From: Micromonospora sicca
Lineage (GTDB): Bacteria; Actinomycetota; Actinomycetes; Mycobacteriales; Micromonosporaceae
DNA: 64,000 nt
Reading direction: 5' to 3'
NCBI RefSeq assembly: GCF_003172935.1
Contig: NZ_QGKS01000235.1
Span: forward strand, 19,100-83,099
Under the pieces are notes generated by a model. The model was given only the letters and a program-made list of their open reading frames with translations, searched no databases and was not told where the DNA came from. Below, piece by piece: positions 47,596 to 56,029 of the stretch; positions within the stretch are counted from its first letter, which is position 1; every line of letters begins with the position of its first letter. A program made the position numbers and the translations under genes.

Positions 47596-48072
47596 TCAGG
47601 TCGCCGGGCAGGTCTGCGCCAGGTCGAATGTTCCGTCGGTGCCGGTGATCAACGCCGTGGCGTTGGTGAGGGCGAACGGATTCACCAGCTCGCCGGTCGA
47701 CGACAGGCCGGCTGGCGTCCTGATCCACGCCCTGTCGCCGACGATCGCACGGTCAGCGGCGGGCGTGGTCGTGATGATCTCCGTGACGGGGCCACCCTCC
47801 GTGGCGAACTCGATGGTCAGTGAGATGAAGCTGCCCTGCTGCGCCGCAGCCGGCAGGGCGAAGACCCAAACGTCCTCGGCCTGGAACGGGCCACCACCGA
47901 GGTTCGGGTCGCACACGTGAGTGCCGAACGCGGCCGCCGTCGTGCCGGTGTCCGCCGGATCGATGTTGATCGTCGTGCCACCCCCAGCCGACGCTGGTGC
48001 GGCAAAGCCCAGACTGATCACGGCGGCCAGCATGGTGGCCCCCGCGAGGCGGGTGAATGATGGTTTGGCCAA
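47596..48072 (-). CDS. small secreted protein, unknown function
   Basis: 158 aa from TTG 48072. I chose this start because a complete signal peptide follows (KPSFTRLAGATMLAAVISLG then FAAPASA, cleavage about residue 29) and GGGGGGATT precedes it. The mature part is acidic with two Cys (HVCDPNLGG and LAQTCPAT) that could form a disulfide and a VWVFALP segment. I do not recognise the family. It is expressed alone. Confidence 0.65.
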   Translation of the reverse strand: MAKPSFTRLAGATMLAAVISLGFAAPASAGGGTTINIDPADTGTTAAAFGTHVCDPNLGGGPFQAEDVWVFALPAAAQQGSFISLTIEFATEGGPVTEIITTTPAADRAIVGDRAWIRTPAGLSSTGELVNPFALTNATALITGTDGTFDLAQTCPAT

Positions 48073-48922
48073 CTGAATCCCCCCCAGATAGTGGACTTCT
48101 GTTAACAGCTCGTGAAGTGGGGCGCGACCCGATGTCAGGTAACCACGGATGACGGATGCCGATTGCCGGAACCCAGCTCTTCCCTCGGGGGCCAGAGGTC
48201 TGTGATAGGCGACCCGCGAACTGCGACTGCCGGGAGAAGACTTCCGGCACGACGGCGTCGGCCAGGGCGGCGGCGAGGCCGACCGGGCGTCACGTTCCGT
48301 GGCGAGGCGTCGCCAGGCCGAGCGCTGGGTCGTGCCGCGATCAGCGCGTTGAGGTGTCGCAGATCAGTTGGTGGACGCGTGTCGCACATCGGTCCACAGA
48401 GGACGCCACCGCGGCCGTTCGCACTGCCGAATGAGGCATTTAAGGCGACCCGCAAAGCGGGCCGCGCCGACCCGGCCCTGGCCTGCTGGCGACCTTCGGC
48501 CGGCATCGGCCGTGCCGGCCGGCCACGCTGGCGGAGCACCAAGGGAATGAAGGGCTGAGGCGGGACGATCGCCGTCGGGGCTGCTCTTTGTCGAGAGCAG
48601 GGCGATCGCTGCCGCGCAGCAGAGCTACTTGCCCCCGAGTCGCGCCAGCGCTGTCCGCGGTTCGATGACGACGAGGACCAGGCGTGCCCCTTCCCCCGGG
48701 TGCCCGATCCTCTACGCCACCCGGTCGGCGTCAAGGGCGCTGCGCGTCGGCACGCCGACGGCCTGCGGCCACCCTTGACCGCGGCCGGGCGCCGCAGTCC
48801 TTGGCACCTGTCCGGGGGATGGGGGCAGTTTGACAGACAGGGCAGCTCGTCGGGGTACTTCTTCTGGGCGACCTCGGAGGACTCCCTTCCGCTCTATCAG
48901 ATCAGGATCGAAAGCCTCCGAC
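48073..48922. other. 850-bp gap, no gene supported
   Basis: Frames here are Arg/Ala/Pro-rich shadows without family resemblance or ribosome-binding sites. The 48073-48150 part is upstream of the small secreted gene and probably holds its promoter. Confidence 0.4.
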
Positions 48923-49139
48923 CTACCGGGGGAACCTCACCTGCACCGTCCCCCGGGACAGGCCGAGTTCGGCGTCCAGCTTGCGGGTGGCGGGCATCCG
49001 GGTGTGCGGGGCGAGCCGCCCGGTGCGGATGGCATCCCGGAGTGCCTGTTCGAGCCCGGACCGGCGGCCGCTCGCCGGGGGCCGGGTCCAGATGGAGATC
49101 CACGCCCAGGGCTGCCGAAGTGGACCAGGATTTCGTCAT
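48923..49139 (-). pseudogene. MocR/PdxR-type GntR regulator, N-terminal remnant with frameshift
   Basis: From ATG 49139 the first frame reads MTKSWSTSAALGVDLHLDPA and then a one-base slip near GCGGCCGCCGG moves the reading to SGLEQALRDAIRTGRLAP, then ATRKLDAELGLSRGTVQ. This is the winged-helix of PLP-dependent MocR regulators. The gene ends at TAG 48923, without the aminotransferase-like domain (about 350 residues missing). It is divergent from the DsbA-like gene over a shared palindrome. Confidence 0.65.
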
Positions 49140-49142
49140 GGT

Positions 49143-49164
49143 ATTGGACCTTAAGCATTCCAAT
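49143..49164. promoter_or_regulatory. inverted repeat ATTGGA-N10-TCCAAT, candidate MocR operator
   Basis: Located in the 45-bp divergent region between the MocR remnant (start 49139) and the DsbA-like gene (start 49185), where the regulator would be expected to bind. Confidence 0.5.
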
Positions 49165-49184
49165 CCGTGCGTAACATCGCTGCC

Positions 49185-49811
49185 ATGACAGGTGAAGCAC
49201 CCACGCCGCAGACCCGAGTCGACTTCTACTTCGACCCCGCCTGCCCTTTCTCCTGGATCACCTCGCGGTGGATCCTCGAGGTGGAGCCGCTGCGTGACCT
49301 TGACGTCCGGTTTCACGTCATGAGCCTGTATCTGCACAACGAGGGCAACGAGCTGCCCGGCTGGTATCGCGATCTTGTCGATCGCTCCCGCGGCCTGGTC
49401 CGCGTCGCCACGGCCGCGGCCGAGCACCACTCCGAGGACGTACTCCGCGGCCTCTACACCGCCTTCGGCACCCGCATTCACGATAAAGGAATGGAGGACT
49501 TCGACGCGGTCGCTGTCGAGTCCCTGGCCGAGCTCGGGCTCCCCGCGAGCCTCGCGGAGGCAGCGCGTTCGGCCGAGTACGACGCCGCCCTCCAGCGCAG
49601 CCACGACGCGGGCAAGGATCCTGCGGGGGGCGGTTATGTGGGCACGCCCACGATGCACATCGACGGAACGGCCTTCTTCGGCCCGGTGATGAACAGCATC
49701 CCGCGGGGCGAGGAGGCGGCGCGGCTCTTCGACGCAGTGCGGACCCTCTCGGCACACCCGGGCTTCTTCGAGCTGAAGCGGGAACGGACGGGCAGCCTGC
49801 GCTTCGACTGA
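49185..49811 (+). CDS. DsbA-family thioredoxin-fold protein, Rv2466c-like (mycothiol-dependent nitroreductase family)
   Basis: 208 aa from ATG 49185 (the in-frame GTG 49167 lies in the operator region). [72 protein letters not shown] and FFELKR follow the M. tuberculosis Rv2466c layout along the full length. Rv2466c has a CPWC site and uses mycothiol; here the site is CPFS, so the resolving Cys is a Ser. The fold and probably glutathione/mycothiol-type chemistry are kept, but the mechanism must differ. It is adjacent to and probably formerly regulated by the MocR remnant. Confidence 0.75.
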   Translation: MTGEAPTPQTRVDFYFDPACPFSWITSRWILEVEPLRDLDVRFHVMSLYLHNEGNELPGWYRDLVDRSRGLVRVATAAAEHHSEDVLRGLYTAFGTRIHDKGMEDFDAVAVESLAELGLPASLAEAARSAEYDAALQRSHDAGKDPAGGGYVGTPTMHIDGTAFFGPVMNSIPRGEEAARLFDAVRTLSAHPGFFELKRERTGSLRFD

Positions 49812-49864
49812 GAACCCCTAACGCAATGAGGCTGGCAGGCGGTCGCGGGGTAGTCGGCTCGGTC

Positions 49865-50270
49865 ATGAGGAAGGGCCAACAGCCGCCGTGGATTCTGCCG
49901 GACGGGCTGTGGCAGCGCATCGAACCGCTCCTGCCCGCCCCATCAGCGCCGGTACCGGTATTCCGGCCGTAAACGGCTGGATGACCGCAAGGCGTTGTGC
50001 GGGATCCTGTTCGTGCTGCACACCGGGATTCCCTGGGAGTTCCTGCCCCAGGAACTGGGGTTCGGGTCAGGGATGACCTGCTGGCGGCGCCTAGAGGAAT
50101 GGAACCGGGCCAGGGTGTGGCAGCGGCTGCACGAACTGCTGCTGGCCGAGCTGCCGGGCGCCCGACCGGCTGATCTGGTGGAGCGCGGTGATCGACAGCT
50201 CGCAGGTCCGGGCGCTCAAGGGCGGCCCAAAACCGGTCCGAGCCCGGTCGATCGACGCGCCCGCACGGGC
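49865..50270 (+). pseudogene. IS5-family transposase remnant, frameshifted
   Basis: MRKGQQPPWILPDGLWQRIE then PLLPAP starts the gene. After a stop and frame change it continues as DDRKALCGILFVLHTGIPWE, FGSGMTCWRRLEEWN, and a third frame gives VIDSSQVRALKGG. Three frames and no C-terminal DDE half, so the copy is dead. It abuts an IS630 remnant. Confidence 0.65.
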
Positions 50271-50690
50271 TCGATAAGGAGGAGTCGGGGGTGTTCGGCC
50301 AGCCGTCTGCGCGTGATGCCGCTGTGGTGGGTGGTGCCGTTGCCGCGGATCGCCGCCACGATCAGGGCGTCGGGATGGGCGGCCAACAGTTGGTTGAGGA
50401 AGTAGCAGAACACCATCGACACGTTGCGTATCGATACGTGGTAGTGCCAGGCGCCGGTGGCCAGGTTGGCCGCGCCGTGGATGGTACGGCGGATGTTGGA
50501 GCCCGGGGTTATCACCCGATGGCGCAGGCCGGTGGGCATCAGCAGGACCGGATCCGGGCGAGCAGGTCGAGGTGGGTCTCATCCTCGGCGAGCACGACGG
50601 ATCCGTCGGGCAGGGCGGCGACCTGGTCGCGGATCGCCGCGCAGATGCGGTCGTGGTCGGGGTCGCTCTTGGCGATCAGCCACGCGAACG
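50216..50690 (-). pseudogene. IS630-family transposase remnant
   Basis: Minus-strand frames read AALPDGSVVLAEDETHLDLL (DDE Asp region, about 50570-50640). A missing base gives a TGA after RIRSC, and then GAANLATGAWHYHVSIRN and FLNQLLAAHPDALIV follow. The C-terminus is lost at the overlap with the IS5-family remnant. Its upstream edge near 50690 cuts into an S8 peptidase gene. Confidence 0.65.
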
Positions 50691-51197
50691 CTGGCGCTGC
50701 ACCGGGACGGCCAGCTCGTCGACGAGCGCAACGCCGCCCGGACCGACTTCAGCGTGCCGGCGAAGGCGGCGGACTACCGGCTCACCTTCGACGTCGACAC
50801 CAGCCGGATCCTGCCGTTCTCGACCCACGTCAACACCGCGTGGACCTTCCGGTCGGCCGGACCGGCCGGCACGGCGCGCAGCGCCCTGCCGCTCCTGTCG
50901 GTCGACTACGCCCTGCCACTGGAAGCGGCGAACCATCCCACCGGTGGTCCGGCCACGTTCACGGTCCGGCAGGCCCAGGGGGCGCCGGCCCAGCGGGTGA
51001 CGACGTTCCAGGTCTGGACCTCGACCGACGACGGCGTGACCTGGCAGCCGACCACGGTCGACCGGGACCGGGACGGCTACCACGCCGCGCTGCCGACCGT
51101 GACGGGCGGGCAGGCGGTCTCGTTGCGGGTGAAGGCCACCGCCGACGGCGGCAGCGGCATCGAGCAGACAATCATCCGGGCGTACCGCGCCGGCTGA
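50688..51197 (+). pseudogene. C-terminal remnant of an S8 (subtilisin-type) secreted peptidase
   Basis: About 168 codons: LALHRDGQLVDERNAARTDF, ADYRLTFDVDTSRILPFSTH, TAWTFRSAG, then VWTSTDDGVTWQPTTVDRDR and YHAALP to the stop. These are the beta-rich C-terminal domains of large actinobacterial S8 peptidases. The catalytic domain and everything 5' of 50688 were removed at the IS630 remnant. A long hairpin follows the stop. Confidence 0.55.
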
Positions 51198-51221
51198 CCG
51201 TCCCGATCCGCCGTACCTCCA

Positions 51222-51259
51222 CCGAGGCGCGGCCCGGTGCCGACCGGGTCGCGCCTCGG
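51222..51259. terminator. hairpin after the S8 peptidase remnant
   Basis: CCGAGGCGCGGCCCGGT (51222-51238) pairs with 51243-51259 with one mismatch, 25 bp after the stop. It fits the original terminator of the peptidase gene. Between 51260 and 51567 only a short protein-like stretch (LELLTYDPADDALAVDF) is visible, too short to name. Confidence 0.55.
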
Positions 51260-51567
51260 CGCGTTTCAGGCGGCTGGCTCAGGACGAGAGGGCCGCGTCG
51301 GCGAGGAACTCCCGCTCGGGTTGGAGCTGCTGACCTACGACCCGGCGGACGACGCTTTGGCTGTCGATTTCACGGCCGGCGCTGCGGAGATCAAGAGATT
51401 CGGGGCGGACGCTGTGCGACGGCTCGTCCATCCGGGCACGGTCCGAAGACCTGGGTGGTGACGAGCTGGTCAGAGCGGACGCCCTTTCGCGTCGCCCGAC
51501 GTGGTCGTCTTACCAGCTCGCCAGACCTTCTTCCGCGCTCCGACACCCGAGGCTCGGATGCGCCGCG

Positions 51568-52212
51568 TCAGCCCATGTGCTGGTCGTCAGACGTCACGAA
51601 CGTCCGCAGATGGTCAACCGCCGCAGAGAGCGCGTCCTGCAGGGGGCCGATGTCCCGGGCGACCTGAGCGAGGAGCATGCCGCCTTGATACGCCGCGAGG
51701 AACATGTCGGCGAGCCGCGCGGGGTCGGCGGACGCGTCGATGCGGCCGAGTTGCCGCATGCGATCGAGCCCGACGCGGAAGATCTCGCGCCACTGCGCGA
51801 ACACCTCCGCGAGCCGGTCGTGCACGTCGAGATCGGTCTTGACGATCTCGCTCGCGAGCGAGCCGAGGCTGCAGCCGGCCTCGAACGGACGCCCCGAGAG
51901 GACGTAGAAGTCCGTCCAGTCCTGGAACGCCTCGACGGTGTCGAAGCTGGCAAACCGTTCGCTGCGATGGAAGCCGAGGACGCTGTCGGCCTGCCAGTCG
52001 ATGACCGCCAGGACGAGGCTCTCCTTGGTGGGGAAGTAGTGACTCAGCTGCGATCCACTCACGCCTGCGGCGCGGCGGACGAGGTCGTTGTTGGTTGCGT
52101 GGACCCCTTTGCCGTAGATCAACGCCGCCGCGTGCTCCAGTATTCGCTCGCGCGTGGCCTGGCCCTTGGGAGTGAGCTTCTGGGCTGCATCCGCCCCGTT
52201 GTTCACCTGCAT
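51568..52212 (-). CDS. TetR-family repressor of the redox operon
   Basis: 214 aa from ATG 52212. I rejected the longer frame to 52269 as upstream leader sequence. The HTH is NDLVRRAAGVSGSQLSHYFP with TKESLVLAVID. The C-terminal domain resembles TetR_C of redox-type repressors (RPFEAGCSLGSLASEIVKTD, with a Cys that could sense thiol-reactive compounds). It is divergent from the AhpD-nitroreductase-MmcQ genes. Its promoter and first ~28 codons are duplicated in tandem, which places two copies of the TGGACGA-AA-TCGTCCA palindrome in the intergenic region. Confidence 0.85.
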   Translation of the reverse strand: MQVNNGADAAQKLTPKGQATRERILEHAAALIYGKGVHATNNDLVRRAAGVSGSQLSHYFPTKESLVLAVIDWQADSVLGFHRSERFASFDTVEAFQDWTDFYVLSGRPFEAGCSLGSLASEIVKTDLDVHDRLAEVFAQWREIFRVGLDRMRQLGRIDASADPARLADMFLAAYQGGMLLAQVARDIGPLQDALSAAVDHLRTFVTSDDQHMG

Positions 52213-52274
52213 GTAATCAACGTAACACAAACTGGGCTTGAGAACCCACTTTCGATGGTGTTCACTCAAGCAAG

Positions 52275-52290
52275 TGGACGAAATCGTCCA
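52275..52290. promoter_or_regulatory. TGGACGA-AA-TCGTCCA palindrome, TetR operator copy 1
   Basis: Perfect 7-bp arms with a 2-bp centre, 63 bp upstream of the TetR start. The second copy at 52456-52471 lies 27 bp upstream of the AhpD-like start. Confidence 0.65.
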
Positions 52291-52455
52291 GTAACGTCAC
52301 GCGGCGGCCGCGTGCTCCAGTATTCGCTCGCGCGTGGCCTGGCCCTTTGGGAGTGAGCTTCTGGGCTGCATCCGCCCCGTTGTTCACCTGCATGTAATCA
52401 ACGTAACACAAACTGGGCTTGAAGACCCATTTTCGATGGTGTTCACTCAAGCGAG

Positions 52456-52471
52456 TGGACGAAATCGTCCA
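52456..52471. promoter_or_regulatory. TGGACGA-AA-TCGTCCA palindrome, TetR operator copy 2
   Basis: Identical to copy 1 and just upstream of the AhpD-like gene's CGGAGG site, so repressor binding there would block the redox operon. Confidence 0.65.
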
Positions 52472-52497
52472 GTAACGTCACCCGGAGGTTCATCACC

Positions 52498-53040
52498 ATG
52501 TCCCGCCTGACCGCTCCCGCGCGCGCCGACATGGACGCGAAGACGCAGGGCGCCCTCGACGCCATCGCGAAGCAGTTCGGCTTCGCGCCCAGCATGTTCA
52601 CCACGCTCGCCGCGAACCCGACCGTGCTCGAGATCGTGATGGGCCTGCAGGGCAGCATCGCGACGCTCCTGGACGCGAAGACGCGCCACACGATCGCCCT
52701 CGCGGTCTCTCAGTCGAACGGCTGCCACTACTGCCAGGCACTCCACGGTTTCATCTCGTCGAACCTCGGCGGTATGTCGGCGGAGGAGATTGAGCTCGCC
52801 CGCACGGGCACGTCCAGCGACCCGAAGCGCGCCGCCGTCGCGAAGTTCGCGCAGCACGTGATCGAGACGCGTGGCCAGGTCAGCGACGAGGACCTCGCAG
52901 CGATCCGCGAGGTCGGGTATATCGACCCGGAGATCCAGGCGATCGTCGCGATCGTGGTCGTCACCCTGCTCACGAACTACCTCAACAACGTCAGCGACGC
53001 CGTCGTCGACGTCCCCGGCGCCGACCACCAGTCGGCCTGA
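52498..53040 (+). CDS. AhpD-like / carboxymuconolactone decarboxylase-family protein
   Basis: 180 aa from ATG 52498 with CGGAGG 8 bp upstream. The core motif is SQSNGCHYCQALHGFISSNL with the CxxC (C-H-Y-C) and downstream His typical of AhpD-like peroxidase components. The C-terminal helix (AIVAIVVVTLLTNYLNNVSD) matches the dimer/trimer interface of the family. It probably acts in peroxide or quinone stress. It is first in the TetR-controlled operon. Confidence 0.85.
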   Translation: MSRLTAPARADMDAKTQGALDAIAKQFGFAPSMFTTLAANPTVLEIVMGLQGSIATLLDAKTRHTIALAVSQSNGCHYCQALHGFISSNLGGMSAEEIELARTGTSSDPKRAAVAKFAQHVIETRGQVSDEDLAAIREVGYIDPEIQAIVAIVVVTLLTNYLNNVSDAVVDVPGADHQSA

Positions 53041-53080
53041 CTTTCCTCTCCACCCGCCGTTCAAACGAAAAGAAAGCACG

Positions 53081-53734
53081 ATGTTGAATCTCGACAAGCT
53101 GATCACGAAGCACCTCACCCGCTACTTCGACCCGAGCAAGAGGATCCCGGAGGAGACGTTCCAGCAGCTGCTGCGTTACCTGCGCACCTCGCCGACGACG
53201 ATCAACATCCAGCCGAACCGTTTCCACGTGCTGGAGACGCAGGATGGCAAGGACAAGCTCGCGGACGCACTGGTCGGCCGCTTCGCGGACAACGCGGAGA
53301 AGGTGCGCAACGCGTCGCACGCCATCGTCTTCACGACGCGCAAGGACATCCCCGACACGCACCTGCAGGAGATCTTCGAGAAGGAGCGCGCCGACGGGCG
53401 CTTCGCCGACCCGGAGATCCAGAAGGGATGGGAGGCGGGCGCCTCCAACTTCGTGGAGATCCAGACAAAGAACTATGGCGGGGACGTGCTCCACTGGCTT
53501 GAGAAGAACACCTACCTCGTCGTCGGCGCCACGATGATGGCCGCGGCATCCCTCGGGGTGGACGCGACGCCGATGGAGGGCTTCGACCGCACGACCGTGG
53601 ACGCGGCCTTCGACCTGACCGACACCGACTACACGACCACGCTGCTTCTGGTGCTCGGCTACCCCGACGAGGCTCGGGTCTCCCGCCAGCCGGTCTCGCG
53701 GTTCGACGCGGAGAAGATCTTCACGCACATGTGA
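53081..53734 (+). CDS. oxygen-insensitive NAD(P)H nitroreductase-family flavoprotein
   Basis: 217 aa from ATG 53081, 40 bp after the AhpD-like stop. Features: RYLRTSPTTINIQPNRFHVL (FMN-phosphate and SxN/Q region), KVRNASHAIVFTTRKDIP, GATMMAAASLGVDATPMEGF and LLLVLGYPDEARVSRQPVSR, the NfsB/NfnB layout. FMN-dependent reduction of nitro compounds or quinones is expected. In one operon with an AhpD-like protein and a TetR it fits xenobiotic/quinone detoxification. Confidence 0.85.
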   Translation: MLNLDKLITKHLTRYFDPSKRIPEETFQQLLRYLRTSPTTINIQPNRFHVLETQDGKDKLADALVGRFADNAEKVRNASHAIVFTTRKDIPDTHLQEIFEKERADGRFADPEIQKGWEAGASNFVEIQTKNYGGDVLHWLEKNTYLVVGATMMAAASLGVDATPMEGFDRTTVDAAFDLTDTDYTTTLLLVLGYPDEARVSRQPVSRFDAEKIFTHM

Positions 53735-53856
53735 CGGACGGGGCGGACATCGGACCGCGGTGCCGGCCCCGTTCACTTCGACTCGGTTACCCGGCGTCCG
53801 CACCACCTCGACGGACGCCGGGCAATCGACCCCCTAAGGACTTCGAGGAGGTCAAG

Positions 53857-54252
53857 ATGCAGATTGATAAGGCAGTGCAGGATCGAGCCGCGGCCCGCGC
53901 CGCCGAGCTTCCCGGCTCCGAGCACACACACCAGTTCACCGGCGACTGGGAGGTATGGAAGGTCGGCGGCAAGGTGTTCATGCTGCAGACGTCCATGCCC
54001 GGCGAGCCCGTCGTGATCCTGAAAGCGGATCCATCCGACGCGGAGGCGCTCCGCGCAGCTCACGCGAGCATCTCGCCCGGCTACCACATGAACAAGAAGC
54101 ACTGGATCACGGTGCGGGCGGGTGCGGACGTCGAGCCCGCGCTTGTCGACAATCTCGTGACCGAGTCGTACCTCCTCGTCGTCGCCGGCCTGCCGAAGCA
54201 GAGCCGTCCCGTCAATCCCGCTTCGTTCCGCGTCCCGCCCTCCGCCGACTGA
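53857..54252 (+). CDS. MmcQ/YjbR-family protein
   Basis: 131 aa from ATG 53857 with GAGGAG 7 bp upstream. FTGDWEVWKVGGKVFMLQTS, VVILKADPSDAEALRAAHAS, GYHMNKKHWITVRAG and ESYLLVVAGLPKQSR match the MmcQ/YjbR double-wing fold (Lys-His-Trp near the centre). The family's function is unknown. It is the last gene of the redox operon and ends 115 bp before a membrane-protein gene on the other strand. Confidence 0.8.
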   Translation: MQIDKAVQDRAAARAAELPGSEHTHQFTGDWEVWKVGGKVFMLQTSMPGEPVVILKADPSDAEALRAAHASISPGYHMNKKHWITVRAGADVEPALVDNLVTESYLLVVAGLPKQSRPVNPASFRVPPSAD

Positions 54253-54371
54253 TCACGCTGACGCCGACCGCGCCCAGAGCGCTGTTGCCCCTCATCCGAG
54301 CAGCGCCCGCACCGGCGCATGACGCCCTTACGTGGCCGGCCGCAACGACGAGGACCTCACCGTCGGCGTCC

Positions 54372-55196
54372 TCATCGAGGCACACGTCCTCGACGACCGC
54401 CCGATCGAACCCCACCGGCCGATGAAATACCCTGGTCAAACGCACGCCGTGTTCCGATCTTCGGTTCCTGACCTTCGACAAGCCAGAAACCTACGCTGAT
54501 CTTGGGACTTCGCCCAACATCAGTGGCCCCTTCGGGGCAGCTTCGCCTGGCGGGTAGCTCCACGCCGCGCCGGGAGAACTCGCCGAGCAGGTGCCGGGGT
54601 ACCGATATGCGCCGCAGCGCCGTCTCGATCCGGAGATATTCCGGTGTGACGACGAACCGGGCGGCCGGCCCGGCCAGGTAGCAGCCGGCACCGCCGCTGG
54701 CGGCGAGCGCCAGTTCGAGCAGGCCGCCAAGGCGGGGCTGCTCACCCCAGTTCACCAGCGCGGCGCCGGCAAGTCCGCCAGCGGTGACCGCCATGTACAG
54801 GTAGGCAATGCCGCTGCGACGTCGTAGCGAGCGCCGCTGCCTCCCGATGCGGGGTGCCACCCCGAGCTGGTGGGGGACCTGCGGCAGGCGCAAGTCCGCA
54901 TGGCGCAGGGCGCTGGCTGTGGTGATTCGTCCAGACACCGCTACAAAAAGCGCGACGGCACCGAACATCGCCGGGAACATGAATCCGTCGTCTCCAGCGG
55001 CGGCCTCGGCCGGGGTACGGGCCGCCCAGAGGACCGCCGTGACGCCGAGCAGCAGCAGTCCGACGCTCGACACGATCAGCGTCAGCCGCCAGGTCCCAGA
55101 CGAGCGCGCCGTTGTCGTGCCACTCGATACGTGATCGCCGGCCCACGCCACACCCCCGCCGATGCCCGGCCGGCCATGCGACCGGCCACTGATCAT
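54372..55196 (-). CDS. membrane protein with C-terminal PH-like domain (start and end uncertain)
   Basis: Up to 274 aa. Hydrophobic segments WRLTLIVSSVGLLLLGVTAV, FPAMFGAVALFVAV and a pair around SGIAYLYMAVTAGGLAGAAL are followed by FVVTPEYLRIETALRRISVP, a bacterial-PH-like strand pattern. After about 54530 the frame becomes Arg/Gly-rich, so the natural C-terminus may have been lost or shifted. No ribosome-binding site is clear at the N-terminus. The function is unknown. Confidence 0.5.
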   Translation of the reverse strand: MISGRSHGRPGIGGGVAWAGDHVSSGTTTARSSGTWRLTLIVSSVGLLLLGVTAVLWAARTPAEAAAGDDGFMFPAMFGAVALFVAVSGRITTASALRHADLRLPQVPHQLGVAPRIGRQRRSLRRRSGIAYLYMAVTAGGLAGAALVNWGEQPRLGGLLELALAASGGAGCYLAGPAARFVVTPEYLRIETALRRISVPRHLLGEFSRRGVELPARRSCPEGATDVGRSPKISVGFWLVEGQEPKIGTRRAFDQGISSAGGVRSGGRRGRVPR

Positions 55197-55340
55197 CTTA
55201 AGAGCAACAGCCGAGCGGACGCCTGCGGTGATCGGCGCGCAGCGGACCGGCTTCGCTCAGCGCCGGAGGAGAATCGACGGGGGCCGTCTCTGGGCCGTCT
55301 GGGCCGTCGCCGGGCCGGCAAACGCGGCAGCGTGACGCAT

Positions 55341-55360
55341 GGGGACCACGCGGGGACCAC
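55341..55360. repeat. GGGGACCAC direct repeats next to the att scar
   Basis: Two copies of GGGGACCAC at 55341-55349 and 55352-55360, about 90 bp before the tRNA-Pro fragment. Short direct repeats at that distance are typical of integrase arm-type sites. Confidence 0.4.
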
Positions 55361-55444
55361 ACGCCATCAGCGCGGGTGCACTGACTGCGAGCCCTTGAAT
55401 GGTCTACGACAACTCGAAACGCGCGTGACGTGCAGTAACGCTTG

Positions 55445-55496
55445 ACCCCACGTCCTGGGGGTCAAGGGGTCGTCGGTTCGAATCCGGCCGTCCCGA
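55445..55496 (+). other. 3' end of tRNA-Pro(GGG): attachment-site scar of an integrative element
   Basis: From CTGGGGGTCAAGG (anticodon GGG) through the T-arm GTCGG-TTCGAAT-CCGGC and acceptor strand CGTCCCG this matches the 3' 43-44 nt of actinobacterial tRNA-Pro; the 5' half (D-arm, acceptor 5' strand) is missing. Upstream, TTGACCCC (55441-55448) makes a false anticodon stem with GGGGTCAA. Integration into a tRNA 3' end leaves such a fragment at the element's far end, so an element lies to the left and flanking DNA to the right. A tRNA terminator follows at 55503. Confidence 0.75.
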
Positions 55497-55502
55497 CAGC
55501 AA

Positions 55503-55545
55503 AGGGGTTTCCGCAGCTCAGCGACTTGCGGGAGCCCCTCTTTTC
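55503..55545 (+). terminator. intrinsic terminator downstream of the tRNA-Pro fragment
   Basis: AGGGGTTTCCGC (55503-55514) pairs with 55528-55539 (two G-T or mismatched positions), followed by CTTTTC. Its position 7 bp after the tRNA 3' end suggests it is the original tRNA-Pro terminator, which stayed with the chromosomal side. Confidence 0.65.
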
Positions 55546-55610
55546 ATTGCTTGGTATGGATGCCTGGTCTAGCACGCCGCTGTTGGACTCCTTGAGTCGG
55601 GCAGGTTGTC

Positions 55611-56029
55611 ATGCCACTGCTGGATCTTCAGAAGCTCACCGTCGGACTGTCCCAAACCTGGGCCGGGTTCCTGCGTGACTGGGACCGGTCGCTGCGGGCG
55701 GGAACTACCCGCAGACCACCCGTTACAGCTACCTCCTTGCTGCCCCTCAGTTGGGTCGGTATCTGGGGGAGTCTTCCCCGGATCCGGACGCCGACGGTGC
55801 GGCTGACGACCCGTGCGCGGTGACCCGGGCGCACGTGGAGGCGTTCCAGGCCTGGATGATCGACACCAGGTCGGCGTCGACCGCGCTGAACAAACACAAG
55901 GGGCTGCAGCAGTTCTTCAAGTGGCTGCTCGTCGACGAGCAGGCCATCGACCGCTCGCCGATGGAACGGGTTCGGCAGCCGAAGACACCCCGGAAGCTGA
56001 TCCCGGTTCTGCGCGACGAGGACACCGGC
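55611..56029 (+). pseudogene. tyrosine recombinase (phage integrase-like), frameshifted and cut by an IS3-family remnant
   Basis: MPLLDLQKLTVGLSQTWAGF then LRDWDRSLRAG starts in one frame. A missing G in GCGGGAAC (about 55700) shifts it to NYPQTTRYSYLLAA-like codons and then RYLGESSPDPDADG, VTRAHVEAFQAWMID, STALNKHKGLQQFFKWLL and PKTPRKLIPVLRDEDTGK. This is the N-terminal SAM-like core-binding domain of XerC/D-type integrases. At 56029 it is cut and the catalytic domain (R..HxxR..Y) is absent. Its position beside a tRNA att scar is suggestive, though it lies on the flanking side. Confidence 0.7.

Larger units (their letters stand above)
52121..52482. repeat. 181-bp tandem duplication of the TetR start and promoter
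   Basis: Bases 52121-52301 and 52302-52482 are nearly identical (a few substitutions plus one extra T). Each copy carries the first codons of the TetR gene, the ATG region and the palindrome, at 52275-52290 and 52456-52471. The distal copy of the reading frame is frameshifted after LTPKG. Confidence 0.85.

Noticed and set aside
54253..54371. possible tail of another gene (NDEDLTVGVLIEAHVLDD)
   Set aside because: Protein-like for about 50 codons but no start and no recognisable family; too short to support.
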